Shown here piece after piece: positions 9,149-18,083 of a DNA stretch of 64,000 nucleotides. The stretch is taken from NCBI RefSeq assembly GCF_023238625.1, contig NZ_CP096670.1, forward strand, positions 1,787,501 to 1,851,500, written 5' to 3'. Every line of letters starts with the position of its first letter. Position 1 is the first letter of the stretch. The position numbers and the translations under genes were made by a program. The notes beneath the pieces are model-generated. The model did not search any database. It was not told the origin of the DNA and worked only from the letters and a program-made list of their open reading frames with translations. The stretch comes from Agarivorans sp. TSD2052. GTDB taxonomy: Bacteria > Pseudomonadota > Gammaproteobacteria > Enterobacterales > Celerinatantimonadaceae.

Positions 9149-9868
9149 ATGAGCAGCATGTTTTTACATCAAACCAAGTTATGGCTAAAACACAGCGAAT
9201 CTCCGCTAGCGAAGAATGTGTTTTCATTTTTGAAGCGTATACGGCTTTTTCAGCTGCCTAAAATACCCGCTTTGTTTAGTGCGCTATACCGCTTACACCT
9301 GTTAATAAGCGGCTTGTTCGGCAGCGTATTAAGAATTTTTTGGTGGACACCCCTGTTTAGAAGTAAAACTCAGGGCCCATCTAAAAATCTTTATCTATAT
9401 GGCGGCATGCCCTTACTGGGTGAAGGCTTGGTTATTCAATTGGCTAACCAATGTCGAATTTCAGGAGCCACTACCTTTAGTGGCCGAGCGTCTAGTCAGC
9501 AAGCAGCACAATTAATAGTAGGTAACAACGTAGATATAGGCTGGCAAACCACCATTGCAGTGGGGCGCTTGGTCAGTTTGGGTAATAACGTGCGTATTGC
9601 AGGGCGCTGTTTCATCGCCGGTTACCCAGGCCACCCCCTAGATGCAAAACAGCGCGCAGCAGGTTTACCAGACACCGAGGAACAAGTTGGCGATGTCATA
9701 CTTGAAGACGACGTGTGGTTAGCCACTGGGGTATCGGTTATGGCGGGTGTGACCATTGGCAAAGGAACGGTAGTGGCGGCGGGGAGTGTAGTCACAAAAA
9801 GCTTACCCGCTGGGGTGCTTGCTGCAGGTGTTCCTGCCAAAGTAATAAAAGCTATTGAGGAGAACTAA
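9149..9868 (+). CDS. Hexapeptide-repeat acyltransferase (left-handed beta helix)
   Basis: A 239-residue enzyme of the hexapeptide-repeat O- or N-acyltransferase group. After a basic and hydrophobic N-terminal section (about residues 1-75) come imperfect hexapeptide repeats: LIVGNNVDIG, VSLGNNVRIAG, VILEDDVWLATGVSVMAGVTIGKGTVVAAGSVVTKS and the closing AGVPAKVIKAI. The family usually transfers acetyl from acetyl-CoA to a sugar. The start follows AAGGGGAAACTA. It probably shares an operon with the GT4 gene starting one base after its stop, and may be driven by the sigma-54-like promoter at 9087. The substrate is presumed to be the polysaccharide of this region. Confidence 0.85.
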   Translation: MSSMFLHQTKLWLKHSESPLAKNVFSFLKRIRLFQLPKIPALFSALYRLHLLISGLFGSVLRIFWWTPLFRSKTQGPSKNLYLYGGMPLLGEGLVIQLANQCRISGATTFSGRASSQQAAQLIVGNNVDIGWQTTIAVGRLVSLGNNVRIAGRCFIAGYPGHPLDAKQRAAGLPDTEEQVGDVILEDDVWLATGVSVMAGVTIGKGTVVAAGSVVTKSLPAGVLAAGVPAKVIKAIEEN

Positions 9869-9869
9869 T

Positions 9870-11051
9870 ATGAAACGCGATCTCATAGTATTTGGTGAAG
9901 ATTGGCAGCGTCACCCTAGCAGTAGTCAGCATGTTATTACCGAATTGGCAAAGAACCATAGGATTCTTTGGGTTAACTCCATTGGCTTACGCCGCCCTCG
10001 TTTAAGTTTACGTGATGCTAAACGGGTGATTGAGAAGCTTAAATCGATGTTGGGTTCAAGCCAGCCAACGAGTAAAACTCAAAACACCGAGCGAGAGAAG
10101 GCGCCCGTTAGGCCTCGCAATATCCATGTACTGTCACCGGTGGCTTTTCCTGCGCCGCGCAGTCGATTTTTTCGTTGGTTGAACCGATGCATATTGCAAG
10201 CTCAAGTCAATAAGCAAGCTAAGCGATTGGGGATAACTCATCCTGATCTATGGATAGCGCTGGCGACAGCGGTAGATATGCTGGGGCATTTAAATGAACG
10301 TCAAGTTATCTACTATTGTGGCGATGACTTTAGCGCCTTGGCAGGGGTGGACCATCAACATGTTACTCGTTGCGAAACCGAGCTAGTGAAAAAAGCCGAT
10401 CATGTGCTGGTGGCTAGCGACATGCTGTTGCAAAAATTTAGTCGCCAAGCGCATATCGCTGCTAAAACACGTATTTTACCTCATGGCGTTGACTACAGTT
10501 TATTTGTTCGGCCGTCAGAGCCTGCGCCGACTATTCAGCAAAGTGCGCAGCCGATAGCTGGTTTTTATGGCAGCATTGCCGTTTGGTTAGATATTCCTTT
10601 GATTGTAAACGTTGCCAAGTCGTTACCACACTGGCGCTTTGTATTTATCGGTGATGTGCAAACCGATATTTCGGCTTTTAAAGGCTTTAGCAATATTGAA
10701 GTTTATCCCGCGGTTCGCCATGACGAGCTACCCAGTTATGTGCAGCACTGGCAGGTATCATGGTTACCCTTTAGGGCTTGTAAACAAATCACCTCGTGTG
10801 ACCCGCTAAAGTTACGCGAGTATTTGGCCGCAGGCAGGCCAATAGTGAGCACTCCGTTTCCAGCACTACAACCTTATGCGGGAATGGTGACCCAGGTAGA
10901 AGAAGCCTATCAAATGGTTCAGGCCCTAGAAGACAGCCTAGAAACGCCTTCTGCATTGCAGCAAAGAAGAACCTCGTTTCAACGTTTGCACGTGCGTTCT
11001 GAAAGTTGGTATGAAAGGGCGCAACAGGTAAATCAATTGCTGTCTTGTTAG
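9870..11051 (+). CDS. GT4-type glycosyltransferase
   Basis: A 393-residue GT-B fold transferase. The N-terminal half begins with KRDLIVFGEDWQRHPSSSQH and contains QVIYYCGDDFSAL; the C-terminal half has GFYGSIAVWLDIPLI, FIGDVQ, LPSYVQHWQVSWLPF and DPLKLREYLAAGRPIVSTPFP, the last being the usual nucleotide-sugar binding end of group 1 transferases. The ATG at 9870 has GAGGAG upstream and sits one base past the acyltransferase stop. It is the last plus-strand gene of the polysaccharide region. Exact sugar unknown. Confidence 0.85.
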   Translation: MKRDLIVFGEDWQRHPSSSQHVITELAKNHRILWVNSIGLRRPRLSLRDAKRVIEKLKSMLGSSQPTSKTQNTEREKAPVRPRNIHVLSPVAFPAPRSRFFRWLNRCILQAQVNKQAKRLGITHPDLWIALATAVDMLGHLNERQVIYYCGDDFSALAGVDHQHVTRCETELVKKADHVLVASDMLLQKFSRQAHIAAKTRILPHGVDYSLFVRPSEPAPTIQQSAQPIAGFYGSIAVWLDIPLIVNVAKSLPHWRFVFIGDVQTDISAFKGFSNIEVYPAVRHDELPSYVQHWQVSWLPFRACKQITSCDPLKLREYLAAGRPIVSTPFPALQPYAGMVTQVEEAYQMVQALEDSLETPSALQQRRTSFQRLHVRSESWYERAQQVNQLLSC

Positions 11052-11085
11052 CTGGCAGTATAAAGGTTCGGGCCTAAGTAAGCTG

Positions 11086-11664
11086 CTAAGCAATCGTTTT
11101 GCTTGGCTGCTTATTTGAGGTTTTACTCATGGCAGGAGCAGGTTGGGGGGCAATAGGGGTAGCAATGAACTCGCCGCCGCATACAGGGTGCAATAGGCCG
11201 GTCGATATTGCGGCTTGCGATTCACGCTGCCAATAGTGCGCGACGATGTTGAGCTTCGGGTCAATCACCGATATCTTGTGTGAACCACAGTTCAAGCATT
11301 CCGCGTGGTTATGCCGTTGTCTAGAAATGTCTAACTCTGCACCAAGGGTCAGTAGGGTTGCCACACTGCGACGCCTTACTCGGCGTAACTTTCTGTTTAA
11401 CAGCCTTTGCCAATAGTTTGTTTTCAGCTTCTCTTCGAGTGAGGCAACTTGGCGAACCAAAGCGGCCATTTCATTTATGATTAGGTCAATATCCCTAAAC
11501 TCATCAGCGCTGACTAAAGCATTACATTCATTACACCAACCTATCGTCTTACGTAACGGAATCTCTAGGCCATTGTATAGATGTACTCGCCAAGTATTGA
11601 TTTGGTGTTGGTCGCTACTACAATCACAACGGTTACATTGAATCAGGGTCGAAGGCTGCGGCAT
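11086..11664 (-). CDS. Hypothetical protein with four zinc-ribbon-like Cys pairs
   Basis: No family recognised. The 192-residue product has cysteine pairs at CNRCDC, CNEC and CLNCG and a single HPVCGG, consistent with one or two structural zinc sites, separated by a basic, possibly coiled-coil segment (QVASLEEKLKTNYWQRLLNRKLRRVRRR) and ending in a Pro/Lys-rich tail. It has no signal peptide or membrane segment. The second of two adjacent ATGs (11664) has AGGGA at good spacing. It converges on the GT4 gene with 34 bases between and no clear terminator. A nucleic-acid-binding or redox role would be guesswork. Confidence 0.6.
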   Translation of the reverse strand: MPQPSTLIQCNRCDCSSDQHQINTWRVHLYNGLEIPLRKTIGWCNECNALVSADEFRDIDLIINEMAALVRQVASLEEKLKTNYWQRLLNRKLRRVRRRSVATLLTLGAELDISRQRHNHAECLNCGSHKISVIDPKLNIVAHYWQRESQAAISTGLLHPVCGGEFIATPIAPQPAPAMSKTSNKQPSKTIA

Positions 11665-11787
11665 CATTATTCCCTTAATTGATTAATCTAATTCTGGCGC
11701 AACTTTATGCTTTTGTGAATATGTCATTTATTAATCTTGAGCCATTCAGCATTTTATTTTTTTGACTGAAAAATTTAACTGCTTGGG

Positions 11788-11796
11788 TGGTATAAT
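11788..11796 (+). promoter_or_regulatory. Extended -10 promoter for yajD
   Basis: TGG followed by TATAAT forms an extended -10 element (TGnTATAAT) 29 bases before the yajD start. A TTGACT lies upstream, but at 23-bp spacing it is too far for a standard -35. Confidence 0.55.
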
Positions 11797-11824
11797 ATTT
11801 GGCAAAAATTTCTTGGAGAATAAA

Positions 11825-12166
11825 ATGGCGACGATTCCAAATAACTACGCAAGTTTAGAACAGGGTTACCGAGAGAAAGCCCTCAAGCTATTTCCTTGGG
11901 TATGTGGACGATGCGCGCGTGAATTTCCGTATTCGAATCTGCGTGAGCTTACGGTTCATCATATTGATCATGACCACACTAATAATCCTAATGATGGTTC
12001 TAATTGGGAGTTGCTATGTTTATATTGCCATGACCATGAGCATGCTAAATATACCGAGGCTGCGCAATATGGCTCAACGGTAGAAGCGGGTAGCGATCTA
12101 AAGCAGGATGTGGCGACCAGCAATCCGTTTGCAGATTTAAAAGCAATGATGAACAAGAAAAAATAA
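11825..12166 (+). CDS. yajD: YajD family HNH nuclease
   Basis: A 113-residue HNH endonuclease-type protein. The fold is marked by CGRC (zinc pair 1), the catalytic HHIDHDH, N-x3-DGSNWELLC and CLYCHDHEH (zinc pair 2), the order seen in YajD. Length agrees with the family (about 115). I chose the ATG at 11825, which follows CTTGGAGAATAAA; a longer frame from 11762 lacks a ribosome-binding site and lies across the promoter. The physiological target is unknown. It stands alone between a minus-strand gene and fusA2. Confidence 0.88.
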   Translation: MATIPNNYASLEQGYREKALKLFPWVCGRCAREFPYSNLRELTVHHIDHDHTNNPNDGSNWELLCLYCHDHEHAKYTEAAQYGSTVEAGSDLKQDVATSNPFADLKAMMNKKK

Positions 12167-12516
12167 GCAAATGTCAGAGCTTGTTAAGCGTTTAGCGTAG
12201 AGAGTAATCAACGGATTGTCACCGATATTCAGGCTTTGACAGCTGAACCGAATATAAAGTTGCGTTGCGACTGTGTCCTACTATGCTCAGAAATGGGCCG
12301 CGGAGAGCTTAACCATCTAAAAAAGTTTTAACATTGCGAATATAGAGTGGTGAAAACAGCCGTTATCGGGTTTTAAACGGCTTTAATCGTTTATTTGCTA
12401 GATTATTTTTAATAAATTTGGCAATTAATCGCTCAAATTCAGTTCACCCTCTCGCCTTGTGCCACAGTAGTGGTATACTCCCCGCCGAATTTGAAACAAT
12501 TGATTAGAGTTGAACA
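12167..12516 (+). other. 350-bp gap: promoter of fusA2, weak hairpin, possible coding relic
   Basis: Three things are visible. A 7-bp hairpin (AGCCGTT 12358-12364 with AACGGCT 12376-12382) has a poor T tail and may end yajD transcription. An open stretch of 47 codons at 12188-12331 (contains TDIQALTAEPNIKLRCD, then a stop) has no usable start codon and could be a gene remnant. The fusA2 promoter lies at 12471-12479. Nothing else stands out. Confidence 0.5.
12471..12479 (+). promoter_or_regulatory. Extended -10 promoter of fusA2 with G+C-rich discriminator
   Basis: TGG directly before TATACT gives an extended -10, followed by CCCCGCCG before the expected start point. A G+C-rich discriminator is typical of growth-rate and ppGpp-controlled promoters, which suits a translation factor. 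No good -35 is present. Confidence 0.55.
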
Positions 12517-14601
12517 ATGGCTGATTTATCAAAATATAGAAATATTGGTATTTTTGCTCACGTTGATGCAGGTAAAACTACCACAACTGAGCGTATCCTA
12601 AAACTTACTGGTCAGATCCACAAAACTGGTGAAGTACATGACGGTGAGTCTACTACTGACTTCATGGAACAGGAAGCTGAGCGTGGTATTACTATTCAGT
12701 CTGCAGCAGTAAGCTGTTTCTGGGATGACCACCGCTTCAACGTTATTGACACTCCTGGACACGTTGACTTCACTGTTGAAGTATACCGTTCTCTTAAAGT
12801 GCTTGATGGCGGTATCGGCGTATTCTGTGGTTCTGGTGGTGTTGAGCCTCAGTCTGAAACTAACTGGCGTTATGCGAATGACTCAGAAGTTGCACGTATT
12901 ATCTTCGTTAACAAGTTAGATCGTATGGGTGCAGACTTCTACCGTGTAGTTAAGCAGACACAAGACGTTCTAGCGGCTAACCCACTAGTAATGGTTTTGC
13001 CTATTGGTATTGAAGAAGACTTCGTTGGTGTTGTCGACCTTCTTACTCGTAAAGCATACATCTGGGATGACACGGGTCTTCCAGAAAACTACGAAATCAC
13101 TGATGTTCCTGCGGACATGGTTGAGAAAGTAGAAGAGTACCGTGAAATGTTGGTTGAATCTGCTGTAGAGCAAGATGACGACCTAATGGAAGCTTACATG
13201 GAAGGCGAAGAGCCAACGATTGAGCAACTAAAGGCGTGTATCCGTAAAGGTACGCGTACAATGGACTTCTTCCCAACTTACTGTGGTTCGGCGTTCAAAA
13301 ACAAAGGTATTCAATTAATCCTTGATGCTGTTGTTGATTACTTGCCAAACCCAACTGAAGTTGATCCTCAACCTCTAATGGACGAAGAAGGCGAAGAAAC
13401 TGGTAGCCACGCTATCGTTTCTGCTGACGAAACATTCAAAGCACTAGCATTCAAAATTATGGATGACCGCTTTGGTGCATTAACATTCGTACGTATTTAC
13501 TCTGGTAAACTGAACAAGGGTGACACCATCCTTAATGCATTTACAGGTAAAACTGAGCGTGTTGGCCGTATGGTTGAGATGCAAGCTGATGACCGTAACG
13601 AACTCACTTCTGCTCAAGCTGGCGACATTATCGCTATCGTAGGTATGAAGAATGTTCAAACGGGTCACACGCTTTGTGATCCTAAAGACCCTTGTACGCT
13701 AGAGCCTATGGTATTCCCAGTTCCAGTAATCTCGATTGCTGTTGCGCCTAAAGATAAAGGTTCAACTGAGAAAATGGGTATTGCTATCGGTAAAATGGTT
13801 GCTGAAGATCCATCTTTCCAAGTTGAAACTGATGAAGATTCAGGTGAAACCATTCTTAAAGGTATGGGTGAACTTCACTTAGACATTAAAGTTGATATCT
13901 TGAAGCGTACTTACGGTGTAGACCTAGTGGTTGGTCAACCTCAAGTTGCTTACCGTGAAACTATTACTCAAGAAATTGAAGATAGCTACACGCACAAGAA
14001 ACAGTCTGGTGGTTCTGGTCAATTCGGTAAGATTGATTACCGCATCAAGCCTGGTGAAGTAGGTTCTGGTTACACGTTCACATCAAAAGTAGTTGGTGGT
14101 AACGTGCCTAAAGAATTCTGGCCTGCAGTTCAGAAAGGTTTCCAAGTAATGATGGAAACGGGTCCATTAGCTGGCTTCCCTCTTCTAGATATGGAAGTAG
14201 AGCTATTTGATGGTGCTTTCCACGCTGTGGATTCATCTGCGATTGCTTTTGAAATTGCAGCTAAAGGCGCTTACCGTCAATCTGTACCAAAAGCGGGTCC
14301 ACAACTTCTTGAGCCAATCATGAAAGTTGACGTATTCTCTCCAGAAGATCACGTAGGTGATGTTATTGGTGACTTGAACCGTCGTCGCGGCATGATCAAA
14401 GACCAAGAAGCTGGTGTAACCGGCGTACGTATTAAAGCAGATGTACCACTAGCAGAAATGTTTGGTTACATTGGTTCACTACGTACTATGACCTCTGGTC
14501 GTGGTCAGTTCTCTATGGAATTCTCGCACTACGCTGCTACTCCACAAAACGTGGCTGAATCAGTCATTGCTGCAGAAAAAGAGAGACAAGCTAAGAAGTA
14601 A
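12517..14601 (+). CDS. fusA2: Elongation factor G, second isoform (EF-G II type)
   Basis: A 694-residue translational GTPase with all five EF-G domains. G1 is AHVDAGKTT (residues 14-22), G3 is DTPGHVDF and G4 is NKLD; domains II-V follow ([25 protein letters not shown], the C-terminal [18 protein letters not shown]). It is not next to rpsL, rpsG or tufA, and its opening [22 protein letters not shown] is that of the extra EF-G of Vibrio and related genera. Bacteria with two EF-Gs often split translocation and ribosome recycling between them; which role this one plays is not visible. Codon choice is strongly biased, suggesting high expression. Confidence 0.93.
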   Translation: MADLSKYRNIGIFAHVDAGKTTTTERILKLTGQIHKTGEVHDGESTTDFMEQEAERGITIQSAAVSCFWDDHRFNVIDTPGHVDFTVEVYRSLKVLDGGIGVFCGSGGVEPQSETNWRYANDSEVARIIFVNKLDRMGADFYRVVKQTQDVLAANPLVMVLPIGIEEDFVGVVDLLTRKAYIWDDTGLPENYEITDVPADMVEKVEEYREMLVESAVEQDDDLMEAYMEGEEPTIEQLKACIRKGTRTMDFFPTYCGSAFKNKGIQLILDAVVDYLPNPTEVDPQPLMDEEGEETGSHAIVSADETFKALAFKIMDDRFGALTFVRIYSGKLNKGDTILNAFTGKTERVGRMVEMQADDRNELTSAQAGDIIAIVGMKNVQTGHTLCDPKDPCTLEPMVFPVPVISIAVAPKDKGSTEKMGIAIGKMVAEDPSFQVETDEDSGETILKGMGELHLDIKVDILKRTYGVDLVVGQPQVAYRETITQEIEDSYTHKKQSGGSGQFGKIDYRIKPGEVGSGYTFTSKVVGGNVPKEFWPAVQKGFQVMMETGPLAGFPLLDMEVELFDGAFHAVDSSAIAFEIAAKGAYRQSVPKAGPQLLEPIMKVDVFSPEDHVGDVIGDLNRRRGMIKDQEAGVTGVRIKADVPLAEMFGYIGSLRTMTSGRGQFSMEFSHYAATPQNVAESVIAAEKERQAKK

Positions 14602-14618
14602 GCTTACTTTTTAGTATC

Positions 14619-14644
14619 AAGCCGCTCCTAGAGCGGCTTTTTTT
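14619..14644 (+). terminator. Rho-independent terminator after fusA2
   Basis: A 9-bp stem AAGCCGCTC/GAGCGGCTT with a 3-nt loop and a T run, 17 bases after the stop codon. Confidence 0.93.
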
Positions 14645-14666
14645 ATGCCCAGCATTTAACACCATC

Positions 14667-14691
14667 AAAAAAGCAGCCATTGGCTGCTTTT
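14667..14691 (-). terminator. Terminator for the S4-domain gene
   Basis: Stem AAGCAGCCA/TGGCTGCTT closing on a very short loop; on the minus strand it is followed by six T residues. It lies 24 bases past the stop of the minus-strand gene. Confidence 0.8.
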
Positions 14692-14714
14692 AAAATAGCG
14701 GAGGGGGGAACTCA

Positions 14715-15143
14715 CTAGAACTTAATAGATTGGCGACCGGTTATTACGTTTCTCTTCGGCTCTTCACTCATGGCAGGTTTAGTGAGAGCTGAGTGTGGCT
14801 TTGGCTTAGACTCTTTTTGCGTTTTCTGCTTAGCCTTTGGTTTCGCGGTTTTAGGTTTAACCGCTTTATTGCTAGTGTCGGTGACAGGCTGATCACACAC
14901 GACATACAAATATTGGCCGTTAAATTCAATAATATCACCAGCGTATACTTTTTTACGCTTGCGCTGTTCTACTTCACCATTGACCCCAACATATCCTTCT
15001 GCAATGGCCATTTTTGCTTCGCCGCCACCGTTGACCAGCTCGCCTATTTTAAGCACCTTGTACAGTTCTATAGGTTGTTCATTGACGAGTACTTCGAGGG
15101 CTTCCACCTCAACTTCTTGTTCGGGATCTTGAGTATTGCTCAT
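14715..15143 (-). CDS. YbcJ-like S4-domain RNA-binding protein with basic tail
   Basis: A 142-residue protein. Residues about 18-80 form a small S4 RNA-binding domain like YbcJ/RlbA (LYKVLKIGELVNGGGEAKMAIAEG, VGVNGEVEQRKRKKVYAGD). The rest, from about residue 88, is a low-complexity tail rich in Lys, Pro, Ala and Thr, longer than in YbcJ (about 70 residues in total), which may add non-specific RNA affinity. A ribosome-associated or RNA-chaperone role is inferred from the fold only. It is convergent with fusA2 and has its own terminator. Confidence 0.8.
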   Translation of the reverse strand: MSNTQDPEQEVEVEALEVLVNEQPIELYKVLKIGELVNGGGEAKMAIAEGYVGVNGEVEQRKRKKVYAGDIIEFNGQYLYVVCDQPVTDTSNKAVKPKTAKPKAKQKTQKESKPKPHSALTKPAMSEEPKRNVITGRQSIKF

Positions 15144-15259
15144 AGTGCCATGTTAGCTAAACAGATAAGCATTGAAGTATGGCGATGGGAGTAGGCGGGG
15201 TCAAGTACTTAAGGTGTGGTAAGGCCTTGTGAAAGGATTTCATTGAAAGTTATCCATAT

Positions 15260-15281
15260 TCAGTTAAAGTGAATTAACTGA
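15260..15281. repeat. Inverted repeat upstream of the TonB/YfiR/GGDEF-EAL operon
   Basis: TCAGTTAA, 6-nt spacer, TTAACTGA: perfect 8-bp arms. It lies about 160 bases upstream of the receptor start and could be an operator. Confidence 0.4.
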
Positions 15282-15361
15282 GTAAGTGAATGATTAGAGA
15301 TCATGGCAAGCACAATAAGTTGAGCTAATTGCTTGCTAATTGCACAGCAGATAAATATCAT

Positions 15362-15381
15362 CACATTTTGCTGAAAATGTG
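15362..15381. repeat. Second inverted repeat upstream of the receptor gene
   Basis: CACATTTT, GCTG, AAAATGTG: perfect 8-bp arms about 60 bases upstream of the start, in the promoter-proximal region. No matching T tail, so an operator or leader hairpin is likelier than a terminator. Confidence 0.4.
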
Positions 15382-15441
15382 TTTAGATTTTTATTTTGTT
15401 TACTGCTGAAAATCTTGATTTAACACCTATCTTTGGCAGCT

Positions 15442-17541
15442 ATGGACGGTTTGAAAGACTATGGAGTTGTCTTGTTGAAGTCATCTTGTATTGCTCGTTG
15501 TTTTTGTTTGTCTCTCGGTTTTGCCTCTGCAGTTAGCTTTGCAAGTGGCAGTTCTTTGTCTAGTTTAGAGCTAGAATCGTTAATGGATACCGATGTACAA
15601 GCAACATCGGCCATGAAGCGGGCACAATCGTCATTTACCACTGCGGCTTCATTATATGTATTAAGTAAAGAAGATATTCGGGCATCTGGCGCAGTAACGG
15701 TTGCGGAAACTTTAAAGTTGGTTCCTGGTCTTGAAGTAAGGCAAATAGATAATAACCAGTGGGCCATCAGTGCTCGGAGTGTAGCTGGTAGATATACCAG
15801 CAAGCTTTTGGTCATGGTTGATGGACAAACTGTTTACAACCCAGCTTTTGCCGGCGTTTACTGGGAGACCCTAGATGTCCCATTATACGATATAGAACGT
15901 ATCGAAGTGATTCGAGGTCAAGGTGGTTTACTGTGGGGAAGTAATGCGACCAATGGTGTGATTAACATCATAACAAAAAACAGCATTGATACCCGCGACA
16001 CACTGTTGCAAGTGAGTAGCGGTGACCAAATAAACTATGATGTTGGTTTGCGCTTTGGATCAGAGCTAGGCAGTAAAGGTAGTTACCGAGTTTTTGGTAG
16101 TGTTCGAGATTCTGATGCCGCCAAAAAGGCCAGTAGAGAGATCGCTACCAATGACGATGCTAAACAAGCCAGTGTAGGTTTTCGTTTAGATTTGGCTCCC
16201 AGTGATGACTTATCTATTCTTGGTCAATTAAATTACACCCATACTGATATGGGACAAAATCTAAAAGCCTTATCGCTTGAAACCAATCAAAATACCCTGT
16301 ATCACGACAATTTTAAACGGGATGATGTACGATTTATGGCGAGGCTTGAGCATCGCTTATCCCATTCTTCGAACCAAATGTTACAAGCGTCATGGGCCGT
16401 GCTCGATGGAGAGCAGTTGTATCTTAATGAGCGTTTTCAGTCGATAGATATTGACTACCAGATGAACACATTATTGGGCAATACCCAATTTGATTGGGGC
16501 TTAAATTACCGTAATAATTATTTGCCCTACGAAGATAGCTTCTTGATTAGTAGTGATGCTGATATTCATCGTTTACAGCAATATGGCGCGTTTATCCAAG
16601 CACAGTTTAGTTTGGTGCCGAATAGTGTCAGTTTAATATTAGGTAATAAATCAGAACACAATAGTTTTACCGGTTGGGAGCACCAACCCGTTGCTCGATT
16701 ATTGTGGCAACCTACGCCTAAGCAAGTATTGTGGGGCGCTATCTCGCATGGCGCTAGGATACCTTCGCTCACTGAATTTGATTTTGATTCTGCCCTTAAT
16801 GGCACCGTTGTCAGGGATGTATTGGTGACGGGCTTTGACGCGATTGATAACTACGCTATTCGTACGGTGTTAAATGGTAATCAAAATGTTGAGCCGGAAC
16901 GGTCAACATCATATGAGCTGGGTTATCGCTTCAGTCAGGCGCATTGGTCTTTAGACTTGGCGTTGTTCCATACCCAAGCAGACAACGTGATTGCTGTGTC
17001 GCCTAACGTGAACAGTGTGCCTATCAACGATATTTTGGCTCTGTTAGGTTCAGGGCAAATCGAACAAGCACAACAAGCCTTGATTAGCTCGGTTGTAGAG
17101 TATGATGTAGTGTCTAATGCTCAACTTAATACGAAAGGCGGCGAGGCCTTAGTCACTTGGCGCCCTAATATGCGGTTTGTCAGTGAGCTTGGTTATAGCC
17201 AAATGTCTTACCGATATCGACTCGAAGATAACAGCTTACCGGCCATTGGAACTGACTCTGATAATCAACAGTTTTTCGCTAAGCTTGGCTGGCAGGTATT
17301 TGAACAGCATTCTTTGTTTGGCTTATACCGCTCAATACACAGTAATGCGTATAACACGAGCAATTATGACGCTTTAGATTTAACCTGGAATTGGCAGCTT
17401 ATACCAAGTACCGTTGTGTCCTTAAGTGCCAAAAATCTTTTGGCAGGTTCACACCTAGAGTATTACAACACTTCAGAGACATTTACGTTGCCTAATCACA
17501 TAGAACCCAGTGTGTTATTCAGAGTGTCGGCTGAATTTTGA
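15442..17541 (+). CDS. TonB-dependent outer-membrane receptor
   Basis: About 699 residues. A signal peptide (hydrophobic FCLSLGFASAVSFA) precedes a plug domain (ASLYVLSKEDIRASGAVTVAETLKLVPG; VMVDGQTVYN; IERIEVIRGQGGLLWGSNATNGVINIITK) and a beta-barrel ending in FRVSAEF, whose terminal Phe is the usual assembly signal. Such receptors import bound ligands using TonB energy; the ligand is unknown and no transporter gene is adjacent. The ATG at 15442 is listed, but a TTG at 15475 with GGAG upstream would give a more standard signal peptide. The stop is joined to the YfiR start (TGATG). The coupling to YfiR and a GGDEF-EAL protein suggests a signalling rather than purely nutritional role. Confidence 0.88.
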   Translation: MDGLKDYGVVLLKSSCIARCFCLSLGFASAVSFASGSSLSSLELESLMDTDVQATSAMKRAQSSFTTAASLYVLSKEDIRASGAVTVAETLKLVPGLEVRQIDNNQWAISARSVAGRYTSKLLVMVDGQTVYNPAFAGVYWETLDVPLYDIERIEVIRGQGGLLWGSNATNGVINIITKNSIDTRDTLLQVSSGDQINYDVGLRFGSELGSKGSYRVFGSVRDSDAAKKASREIATNDDAKQASVGFRLDLAPSDDLSILGQLNYTHTDMGQNLKALSLETNQNTLYHDNFKRDDVRFMARLEHRLSHSSNQMLQASWAVLDGEQLYLNERFQSIDIDYQMNTLLGNTQFDWGLNYRNNYLPYEDSFLISSDADIHRLQQYGAFIQAQFSLVPNSVSLILGNKSEHNSFTGWEHQPVARLLWQPTPKQVLWGAISHGARIPSLTEFDFDSALNGTVVRDVLVTGFDAIDNYAIRTVLNGNQNVEPERSTSYELGYRFSQAHWSLDLALFHTQADNVIAVSPNVNSVPINDILALLGSGQIEQAQQALISSVVEYDVVSNAQLNTKGGEALVTWRPNMRFVSELGYSQMSYRYRLEDNSLPAIGTDSDNQQFFAKLGWQVFEQHSLFGLYRSIHSNAYNTSNYDALDLTWNWQLIPSTVVSLSAKNLLAGSHLEYYNTSETFTLPNHIEPSVLFRVSAEF

Positions 17542-18083
17542 TGATGGCATTTTTTAAACGGCCAATGCTAGTTATATCTTTAATAAGCTACTTGCTGTTT
17601 AGTCCTGATTGCCTTGCTGCTAATGATAAAGAACTGTCGTTAAAAGCGGGCTTTGTTTTTAACTTTGCCCGTTATAGTGAGTGGCAGGATCAGGCACCTT
17701 TAGTCGGATATTTTAGATTATGCAGTCCAGATATTAGCTTTGTTGATTCAGCTAGTGAGGTGTTGGCCGAACAAACCATACATGATTTGCCTATTTTAAT
17801 TAGCTACATGAGCTTAGATTCATCGGATATCACCCAATGTAACCTACTGTTTATTAGCGCTGCCTATCAGCAACAATGGCAGCAGGTCGATAAGCGGCTA
17901 TTACCCAATACCATGTTAGTTGGTGAAGCCGCCAACTTTATGAAAAATGGCGGCCATATTCGCTTTTTTTTGTTGGCAGGTAAAATTCGTTTTGAAGTTG
18001 ACCCTGAGAAACTTAAACAATCAGGAATTGTAATGAGTTCAAAGGTGCTTAGGTTAAGTCGTATTGTTAAGGGAGCGTCGTGA
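17541..18083 (+). CDS. YfiR family periplasmic regulator (DUF4154)
   Basis: A 180-residue exported protein: a signal peptide ending near CLAA, then the YfiR core (LSLKAGFVFNFARYSEW, CNLLFISAAYQQQW, AANFMKNGGHIRFFLLAGKIRFEVD). In Pseudomonas YfiBNR, YfiR is a periplasmic repressor that binds the sensor part of the diguanylate cyclase YfiN. Here it lies between a TonB receptor and a membrane GGDEF-EAL protein with overlapping start and stop codons on both sides, so an equivalent partner role is likely. The conserved periplasmic cysteines of Pseudomonas YfiR are only partly present. Confidence 0.85.
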   Translation: MMAFFKRPMLVISLISYLLFSPDCLAANDKELSLKAGFVFNFARYSEWQDQAPLVGYFRLCSPDISFVDSASEVLAEQTIHDLPILISYMSLDSSDITQCNLLFISAAYQQQWQQVDKRLLPNTMLVGEAANFMKNGGHIRFFLLAGKIRFEVDPEKLKQSGIVMSSKVLRLSRIVKGAS

